Below the pieces are notes generated by a model. That model ran no database searches, was not told the origin of the DNA, and worked only from the letters and a program-made list of their open reading frames with translations. The position numbers and the translations under genes were made by a program. Source: CALKAL01 sp051846895 (lineage in GTDB: Bacteria > Bacillota > Bacilli > Bacillales > Alkalibacillaceae). Taken from it: 64,000 bases of DNA. The stretch is taken from the NCBI GenBank assembly GCA_051846895.1, contig JBPYCQ010000014.1, positions 3,885 through 67,884 of the forward strand. Direction: 5' to 3'. Every line of letters starts with the position of its first letter. The stretch's first letter is position 1. Shown piece by piece: positions 57,893 through 64,000 of this stretch.

Positions 57893-59498
57893 TTACTTCA
57901 CCACCTAGCCCAAAAGCTTTTATAAACTTCTGTAGCTCTTGGTTAGTTTCTTCATTTGTACCCTCTAGCTCTTGAAACATCTGAAACAAGTCTTGTTCAG
58001 CTTGTTTCAATTCCTGTTCGGTTTTTTGCATATCACTTGAAAGTTCTACAAGTGAGATCTCCTCTTCTTCCTCAAATGTATCAACATAGCGTGGAATGTT
58101 TAAGTTATAGTCGTTTTCTACAATTTCTTCATATGAAGCAAGATGTGCAAATTTTTCCACATCTTTACGATTAATGTAAGCGTCAAGTATTTTGTCAATA
58201 TGGTTATCTTTTAAGATATTTTGGTTTTTGCCTTTATCAAATTCCTTCGATGCATTAATAAAAAGTACATCTTTTGTTGGTCGATTTTTCTTTAATACAA
58301 TGACAGTTGTTGGAATTGATGTGTTAAAGAAAATATTTGCTGGTAAGCCAATAACCGTATCAATCGCTCCGTTTTCTAATAAAATTTGGCGTATATTTCT
58401 TTCTGCGTTACCTCTAAATAATACACCGTGTGGCAGAACAATTGCCATAACACCATTATCTTTTAAATGGTAAAAGCCGTGTAACAGAAACGCAAAATCG
58501 GCTTTTGATTTAGGAGCTAACACCCCATACATAGAAAAGCGTGGATCATCTAAAAAACCTTTATCAGCTGACCATTTTGCTGAATAAGGGGGATTCATTA
58601 AGACTGCATCAAAGTTCGTTGGCTCTTCTGTCGGCCAATCTTGATCAAGCGTATCAGCATTACTTAAATGTTGATTCGCAGTATCAACTCCATGCAAAAT
58701 CATGTTCATACGAGCAAGATTATAAGTTGATGTATTTAACTCCTGTCCAAAGTAAGAAATCGTACCAGGATCAGTAGAATATTTTTTCACATTTAATAAT
58801 AATGAACCCGATCCCATTGTTGGGTCGTACACAGTAAAACCCTTTTTGTTCTCTTTACCATGTAATACGATATTGGTCATCAATTTAGAAACAGCTTGAG
58901 GTGTATAGAATTCCCCTGCTTTTTTTCCCGAATCAGATGCGAATTGACCAATCAAATATTCATACGCATCACCAAGAGCATCACCATCATGAGTGGCAAC
59001 GTCTAAAGTCGCCAACTCTTTCATCACTTCTGAAATCGTTTGGTTTTGCTTTTGTGGTGTTGAGCCTAATTTTTTCGAATATAAGTCCACATCTTCAAAA
59101 AGATTCTCAAATATTTCACTTGATTGCTCAATATTGCGAAAACCTTGAGCTAAGTTTTCTAATTGGAAAACGCCTTTATGTATATCTTGAACTAGCGCTG
59201 TGAACGTTAAATCGGGTTCAATCGTATAAGAAAAGTCGTATTGCAATTCGTCTAATAAGTCCTCTTTCACATCATCATCGCTATATGCCTCTTTAAATAG
59301 TTTCTGGGCCTCGTTTAAGTCAGTCGTTGGCTCCTCTAATAATGTGGCCGCATGTAAAAGCATTTTATCTGATAAGTATTTGTAAAATACTAAGCCTAAT
59401 AGATAGCTTTTATATTCACTAGCATCCATCTTAGAACGTAGAATATCAGCTGAATTCCATAATGCATTAAATAAATTAGTTGCTTTTTGCTCTCTCAT
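57885..59498 (-). CDS. hsdM: type I restriction enzyme, adenine methyltransferase subunit
   Basis: HsdM methylates adenine at the recognition site to protect host DNA. Residues 1-140 are the HsdM N-terminal helical domain. The SAM motif DPTMGSGSLL is at 225-234 and the catalytic NPPY at 302-305 (FDAVLMNPPYSAKW). A GEFYTPQAV signature precedes them. The 537-residue length is typical, and AGGGGATA precedes the ATG. It is the first gene of the restriction operon, 77 bp downstream of the TniQ-like gene. Confidence 0.95.
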   Translation of the reverse strand: MREQKATNLFNALWNSADILRSKMDASEYKSYLLGLVFYKYLSDKMLLHAATLLEEPTTDLNEAQKLFKEAYSDDDVKEDLLDELQYDFSYTIEPDLTFTALVQDIHKGVFQLENLAQGFRNIEQSSEIFENLFEDVDLYSKKLGSTPQKQNQTISEVMKELATLDVATHDGDALGDAYEYLIGQFASDSGKKAGEFYTPQAVSKLMTNIVLHGKENKKGFTVYDPTMGSGSLLLNVKKYSTDPGTISYFGQELNTSTYNLARMNMILHGVDTANQHLSNADTLDQDWPTEEPTNFDAVLMNPPYSAKWSADKGFLDDPRFSMYGVLAPKSKADFAFLLHGFYHLKDNGVMAIVLPHGVLFRGNAERNIRQILLENGAIDTVIGLPANIFFNTSIPTTVIVLKKNRPTKDVLFINASKEFDKGKNQNILKDNHIDKILDAYINRKDVEKFAHLASYEEIVENDYNLNIPRYVDTFEEEEEISLVELSSDMQKTEQELKQAEQDLFQMFQELEGTNEETNQELQKFIKAFGLGGEVIE

Positions 59499-59575
59499 TT
59501 CATATCCCCTACTTAAATAAAATTATTATTTCTCTACTCTATTAATTTTACGATATAATATATAAAAATCAAACT

Positions 59576-60859
59576 CTACTCGTACGACATTTCATTTGTA
59601 AATATTTTTGAGTATCCTTTTATAGAGATAATTTGATGTATAATAACCGGATTTACGAAATCAATATTTCTATAATGTTCATTTTTTTTACTATCTTTAA
59701 AATAATAAAGGTATTTATTAAATCTACTTATTAATAATTTTCCGAGATGAATCGCAATTAGTTTTTCCACCACTAAGTGATTATTCCCAATTTCATTCCA
59801 TACAGATTTACAATAGTTATACAATCTTATCATTGATTCATTATCTGAAATGAAGTAACAATTCAATTCACCAATCGTATTTTTTATATCTTTTCTATAC
59901 TTATTATCAACTTTAGAATGGGACGATAATCCCTCAACTTCTTTTCGCCATTCAACGTAGGCAAGTGCATAAGGACAAAAGTTGATTTTTGGGCTGTTTT
60001 TAACGTATTGATTAATGCATTTACGATGATTTTTACATAGTCTCTTTCTAAGATGTCTGGCTATTGATTTGAATATCACTTTACTTATGTAATATATCTT
60101 TTGATAACTGTCTATTGTGTTTATATTAATATTTTGTTGACTCTTTTTAATTATTGAAAAATTTGAATTATGTGTATGTAATAGATTTAATAGTCTTAAA
60201 TCAATTGAAAGATCTTTTTTTGTTATATTGGTGCTGTCAAAGTAAATAAGTTTGATACTATTTGACTGCAGATATCGAGTAAACTGACTGTCAACAATCT
60301 CAACATCTCTACCCCAGTAATGAAAAAACTCCTTATTTTCTTCTATTAAGAAGTTGTGACCACAAATACATCTGAATGGCTTGTTGTCTTGTGTTTCGTA
60401 CTTAATAGATAAATTACACTTCGGACATTGCCTGCAAAGTTTATATTGGTGGAAAGGACATAGATTAGTAAAGAGAAATTGATGAATTAGACTATGATAT
60501 CCTTTAGATAAACACTCTTCACAATATCTAAGTTCGCCATAAAAAAAGTCTGTATAATGCATTCCTTTTATATCAAGGGGTGTCAGTAACCTATTTATAT
60601 TCGCTATGTTTAAAGACACTAAAGAGAATCCCATTATGCTTTTAAATTTAGTGTCGTCATAAGCTTCAAGCGTTAATAAGTTCCATTTGCTTAACTTACT
60701 ATTAAACTTCATCAAGCCTTCACCTTGTAAAGCAAAGGTTTGATGTAATTCCTTTTTGTTAATGTTATTGGCCATTTTAAACTTTTCTAAAATGCTGAAT
60801 GGTGACTCTGTACTATTAATCCATTTTTTTCTCCATGTAAAATTATTAAAGGTTATCAC
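59576..60859 (-). CDS. TniQ/TnsD-like transposon target-selection protein
   Basis: A 427-residue protein with the TniQ plan. An N-terminal ESPFSILEKFKMAN motif (18-31) is followed by a zinc-binding module: RYCEECLSKGYHSLIHQFLF then CPFHQYKLCRQCPKC, with ligands C113, C116, C134, H137, C145 and C148. A second Cys pair lies near C164/C166. The C-terminal half includes ALAYVEWRKE (298-307) and is helical. TniQ and TnsD choose the insertion site for Tn7- and Tn5053-type transposons. No tnsABC or CRISPR is visible in the window. AGGAGGAG lies 10 bp before the ATG. Confidence 0.78.
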   Translation of the reverse strand: MITFNNFTWRKKWINSTESPFSILEKFKMANNINKKELHQTFALQGEGLMKFNSKLSKWNLLTLEAYDDTKFKSIMGFSLVSLNIANINRLLTPLDIKGMHYTDFFYGELRYCEECLSKGYHSLIHQFLFTNLCPFHQYKLCRQCPKCNLSIKYETQDNKPFRCICGHNFLIEENKEFFHYWGRDVEIVDSQFTRYLQSNSIKLIYFDSTNITKKDLSIDLRLLNLLHTHNSNFSIIKKSQQNININTIDSYQKIYYISKVIFKSIARHLRKRLCKNHRKCINQYVKNSPKINFCPYALAYVEWRKEVEGLSSHSKVDNKYRKDIKNTIGELNCYFISDNESMIRLYNYCKSVWNEIGNNHLVVEKLIAIHLGKLLISRFNKYLYYFKDSKKNEHYRNIDFVNPVIIHQIISIKGYSKIFTNEMSYE

Positions 60860-60964
60860 AGTTACACTCCTCCTGATTTGTAGGAATTTATAACGTGATA
60901 ACCAATATCTAGTTCATCTATACATATACTTCTGATAAATCCAATTGATATTTTTATGGATTTC

Positions 60965-61420
60965 CTATTTTACACTTTTTGAATTATTAATACATAACTT
61001 ATTATATGTTAATGCACGGTCTTGGTAACTGGTATTCTTAGCATAAATTTCATTATCTTCATAATTTATAATAATATCATACATACCTTTATTGATTTCT
61101 TTTCTAATTTCATTAAATTTAATTCGTTGATTAAATAGCACATATTTATTTGCATGTCTAAGACAAATGTCAAATTCTTTTAAAATAATTATTTGCAAGC
61201 ATTTCGAAATTATCCATTTCAATTTTTCTCTTCTTTGATCGTAATTTTTTATCCCCATTGAGATGTTTTCATACTTCCACATTTCTTCTAATGAATATAA
61301 AAATGGATAACTTCCAATGGTTGGATAAATACTATAACTTGGTGGACTTCCAAATTTATCAACATCTTTTAAAGAATTAAATTTTTGACTATACATTTTC
61401 CATATAACATAGGCTAAAGC
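60965..61420 (-). pseudogene. 3' remnant of a second TniQ-like gene, cut by the IS21 element
   Basis: The open frame continues upstream of its first ATG (61396) right to the IS terminus at 61421. The gene-derived peptide therefore starts ALAYVIWKMYSQK. This matches ALAYVEWRKEVEG at 298-310 of the neighbouring TniQ-like protein. Both continue with a Trp-containing helical stretch, so this is probably a paralogue whose N-terminal zinc-finger part lies on the far side of the insertion. About 151 codons remain. The role before disruption would be target selection; this is inference from the match. Confidence 0.6.
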
Positions 61421-61491
61421 TGTGACTGATAAACTAAATTATACAGTTTCCGATAAATAAGATTATACACTTTTAGTCAGTTGCCGAAGTT

Positions 61492-61537
61492 AGTAGTTTT
61501 TATGAAACTGCCCGAGGGCAGTTTCATAAAAACTACT
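61492..61537. repeat. perfect 22-bp palindrome in the istA leader
   Basis: AGTAGTTTTTATGAAACTGCCC is followed by GA and its exact reverse complement. The repeat sits between the left terminus and istA. The flanking AGTTGC / GCAACT extends it after a break. No T run follows, so an RNA attenuator or protein site is more likely than a simple terminator. Confidence 0.9.
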
Positions 61538-61622
61538 CTCGCAACTTGAAACCAATATAAAAATCACTCTATCACTGGTATTATATTGATAGCTTAATTT
61601 CTCAGTGATGGAGGGTAAAAAG

Positions 61623-63203
61623 GTGGATAAATGGGAAATGTATATGGAAATTCATCAATTATTAAAACAAGGTTTTAGTAAAACCAAAGTTGCTGAAAAA
61701 CTAGGCATCTCAAGGTCGACAGTTTACCGTTATTTAAAGCATAATCCAGAAAGCATGGCTGATTGGATACGAAGCACGAAAACTAGAAGAAAAATATTGG
61801 ATCCATATAAAAATTTGATTTTATCATGGTTAAGAGAACATCCAGATATGTCAGCTGCACAAGTATTAGATTGGCTATTAGAAAAATATAGTGATTTAGT
61901 AGTTTCAGAAAGTACTGTACGGCTATATGTAAGGAATCTTAGAAAGGAATATAATATTCCAAAGGAAAGTTCACCAAGAATTTATGAGTCGGTTCCAGAG
62001 AAGCCAATGGGTTCACAAATTCAAGTTGATTTTGGACAAACAGAACAATTCACACCAGATGGAAGAAAAGTAAAACTACGTTTTATAGCATTTGTATTAG
62101 CTCATTCTCGCTATAAATATAAAGAATGGTTGGACAGGCCATTTACTACAAGAGATGTCATTCAGGCCCATGAAAATGCATTTCGATATTTTGGAGGAAT
62201 CACAGATGAATTCGTCTATGATCAGGATGCATTAATTCTCGTTAGTGAAAATGGCGGAGATCTTATATTAACTAAAGAATTTCAATCTTATAAAGAAGAA
62301 CGAAACTTAAAAGTCTGGATGTGTAGAAAAGCTGACCCAGAAAGTAAAGGAAAGGTAGAAAACGTAGTTAAATATGTAAAACAAAATTTTGCCAAGCATC
62401 GTTTGTACTATGGGTTAGATGCATGGAATGAAGCTGGTTGGAAATGGCTTGAACGCACTGCAAACTATAAAGTCCACAATACAACAAAAAAGAGACCAGT
62501 TGAAGTGTTTGCCCTCGAAAAGCAACACTTACGTCCAGTCTCCCCAATTAGTGATAATACATATATCACTAAAACCTTTAATACAAGTATAACAAGAACT
62601 GTTCGGAAGGACAATATAATTTGGTATAAATCGAATCGTTACACAGTTCCTTTAGGAACTTTTCAAAAGACAAAACAAGTCTATATCGAAACGAAGGATG
62701 ATAAATATTTAATTATTCGAGAAAGCAAATCTGGTCCCATTCTTGCCAAACATCGAATCACTTCTGGCAAAGGAAAGTTGATTCAAGATACAAGTCATAT
62801 ACGTGATCGGACAAAGGGAATTGATACCTATATTGAGACAGTTGCCTCGTACTTTAGCAATTCAAATAAAGCAAAACAATTTTTACAAGAAATACGTAAG
62901 GTACGACAGCGTTACATTCGAGATCAATTACAAATGATTTCTAAAGAAATTAAAAAACACAATCAAGAATTACTTGATAAAGCATTAGAAGAATGTATGA
63001 AATGGCAACTTTTTTGTGCAACGGATTTTATCGATATGGTTCAATACCTGAACCGACAAAATGTATCAAGTGTCAATAATGAAAAACGACAAATAGATGA
63101 TCTTAAACAATTTAATTATTTAAGTGAGTCTGTTTCTCAGACAAAAGCTCAAACTAGAGATATTCAGGAATATGTTTCTGTATTGGAAGGTGAAATTCAA
63201 TGA
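61623..63203 (+). CDS. istA: IS21-family transposase IstA
   Basis: A 526-residue transposase. The N-terminal helix-turn-helix is FSKTKVAEKLGISRSTVYRYLK. The DDE catalytic core has QVDFGQTEQF (first Asp), FVYDQDALIL (second Asp region) and DPESKGKVENVVKYVK (Glu). A beta-barrel domain follows (VRKDNIIWYKSNRYTVPLG). GTG at 61623 is taken as start, with GGAGG 11 bp upstream; an earlier in-frame GTG at 61605 lacks a site. The 3' end overlaps istB by 4 bp (ATGA). Confidence 0.92.
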   Translation: MDKWEMYMEIHQLLKQGFSKTKVAEKLGISRSTVYRYLKHNPESMADWIRSTKTRRKILDPYKNLILSWLREHPDMSAAQVLDWLLEKYSDLVVSESTVRLYVRNLRKEYNIPKESSPRIYESVPEKPMGSQIQVDFGQTEQFTPDGRKVKLRFIAFVLAHSRYKYKEWLDRPFTTRDVIQAHENAFRYFGGITDEFVYDQDALILVSENGGDLILTKEFQSYKEERNLKVWMCRKADPESKGKVENVVKYVKQNFAKHRLYYGLDAWNEAGWKWLERTANYKVHNTTKKRPVEVFALEKQHLRPVSPISDNTYITKTFNTSITRTVRKDNIIWYKSNRYTVPLGTFQKTKQVYIETKDDKYLIIRESKSGPILAKHRITSGKGKLIQDTSHIRDRTKGIDTYIETVASYFSNSNKAKQFLQEIRKVRQRYIRDQLQMISKEIKKHNQELLDKALEECMKWQLFCATDFIDMVQYLNRQNVSSVNNEKRQIDDLKQFNYLSESVSQTKAQTRDIQEYVSVLEGEIQ

Positions 63204-63964
63204 GTCAATTATCAACATTACAAGACACATTAAAGTCACTTCGTTTCGGAGAAACAGCTAATAATCTACCAGCATTGTTAGAAAAGGCAGAAAAAGATAA
63301 TGTGACTTACGCAGCCTTTTTAATGGATATCTTGAGCTATGAGCAAAAAAAGCGTGAAGAAAAACAAATCGAAAAACGTCTTAAATGGGCTACATTCCCT
63401 TATTATAAAACCCTAGAGCAATTTGATTTGAATGAACAACAATCTATGAGTAAGAAAGAGTTTAATAAATTAAAAGAGTTACTGTGGATAGAGCAACTTT
63501 ACAACATTATCCTGTTAGGACCTCCAGGTGTTGGTAAAACACATCTGGCGGTCGGCCTAGGAATACAAGCAATTCATCAAGGCTATAAGGTGATTTTTAC
63601 TTCCATGGGAGAATTAATTCATACATTAAAAACAGAGGGAATTACACGTAAGTCACAAACAAGGATGAAAAGAATTCGCAAAGCCGATTTAGTAGTCATC
63701 GATGATCTAATGTTCATGGCTATAAATCAAGATGAAGCAAACCTATTCTTTCATCTAATAAACGATTTATACAACACTTCAAGTATTATACTTACTTCTA
63801 ACAAGGCTCCTAAAGAATGGGGTGAGTTATTAGGCGATCCAGCAATTACTACCGCTATATTAGATAGGATTATGCACAGAGCGGAAATTATCCATTTAAA
63901 TGGAGACAGTTATCGCATGAAACATAGAACTTCTATCTTTGGAGCAAAAACTGCTTCAAATTAA
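63200..63964 (+). CDS. istB: IS21-family helper ATPase IstB
   Basis: A 254-residue AAA+ ATPase related to DnaC that activates IstA and the target DNA. Walker A is GPPGVGKTH, Walker B VVIDDLMF, and sensor text is IILTSNKAPKEWGELLGDPAITTAILDRIMHRAEII. The N-terminal IstB domain has ENNVTYAAFL-like DNVTYAAFLMDIL and RLKWATFPYYKTLEQFD. It is complete and ends 36 bp before the IS terminus. Confidence 0.94.
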   Translation: MSQLSTLQDTLKSLRFGETANNLPALLEKAEKDNVTYAAFLMDILSYEQKKREEKQIEKRLKWATFPYYKTLEQFDLNEQQSMSKKEFNKLKELLWIEQLYNIILLGPPGVGKTHLAVGLGIQAIHQGYKVIFTSMGELIHTLKTEGITRKSQTRMKRIRKADLVVIDDLMFMAINQDEANLFFHLINDLYNTSSIILTSNKAPKEWGELLGDPAITTAILDRIMHRAEIIHLNGDSYRMKHRTSIFGAKTASN

Positions 63965-64000
63965 TTATCGAAAACTGTATCTTTTTACTTGACGGTTACA

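Larger units (their letters stand above)
61421..64000 (+). mobile_element. complete IS21-family insertion sequence
   Basis: The left end TGTGACTGATAA and the right end (read inward, TGTAACCGTCAA) both start TGT. They share a TACAGTTT-CGATAA block at the same offset, so they are imperfect terminal inverted repeats. A second TATACACTTTT motif lies inside the left end, as IS21 elements carry multiple terminal repeats. The element is 2580 bp with istA and istB in order. It ends with the last base of the window, so its target duplication cannot be checked. It lies within the second TniQ-like gene. Confidence 0.88.

Noticed and set aside
52371..61420. CRISPR-associated transposon
   Set aside because: TniQ-like genes are present, but no cas gene or CRISPR array is visible in the window. 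Targeting by a protein route is the simpler reading.

Overview
The window is chromosomal DNA of an AT-rich, spore-forming member of the Bacillaceae. Gene order follows the Bacillus subtilis mutS to parC segment closely: mutS-mutL, miaA-hfq, hflX-ynbB-glnR-glnA, lexA, ynzC, tkt, sirA-yneF, ccdA, ccdC, yneK, citB/acnA, tlp, yneP-yneQ, plsY, yneT, parE-parC. SirA, Tlp and a KinA-type sporulation kinase point to endospore formation. I cannot name the genus.

Layout. 1-14561: conserved housekeeping genes for mismatch repair, tRNA modification, RNA chaperone, nitrogen control, SOS repressor, transketolase, sporulation inhibitor of replication and cytochrome c maturation. An orphan MnhB/MrpB subunit lies where B. 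subtilis has yneI. 14601-20789: a complete selenocysteine cassette sits between yneK and acnA. It holds tRNA-Sec(UCA), a PAS histidine kinase, selB, selD, a small SelW/Rdx-type redox protein and selA. Two of its genes are selenoprotein genes that need in-frame UGA decoding. SelD carries Sec at its catalytic position, and the 80-residue SelW-like protein carries a CxxU motif. ORF calling that treats UGA only as stop truncates the first and loses the second. 20939-34667: aconitase, a membrane protein coupled to a TlpA-type thioredoxin, Tlp, thioesterase, YidD, FolE2, CapA, PlsY and topoisomerase IV. 34744-43093: a TetR regulator with a near-palindromic candidate operator, followed by a yngJ-I-HA-HB-G-F-E type operon for leucine/isovalerate catabolism. 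43196-51159: CYP152 peroxygenase, a 21-bp tandem repeat array, a flavoprotein dehydrogenase, a VanW protein, small membrane proteins and an acyl-CoA synthetase.

51256-64000: an accessory island. Its left edge looks like a Tn7-type transposon end: an 8-bp TGT terminus followed by two 23-bp direct repeats. Inside are a broken IS3-family transposase, a TIR-domain protein, a complete type I restriction-modification system (hsdM-hsdS-hsdR), a TniQ/TnsD-like targeting gene, and the 3' remnant of a second TniQ-like gene. That second gene is cut by a complete IS21-family element (61421-64000) whose last base is the last base of the window. The core transposase genes (tnsABC), if present, would lie to the right, outside the window.

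The strongest points are the selenocysteine cassette with its two unannotatable selenoproteins, and the putative Tn7-like defence island. Everything here was read by eye. No alignment or database search was possible, so gene names rest on recognised motifs and synteny.
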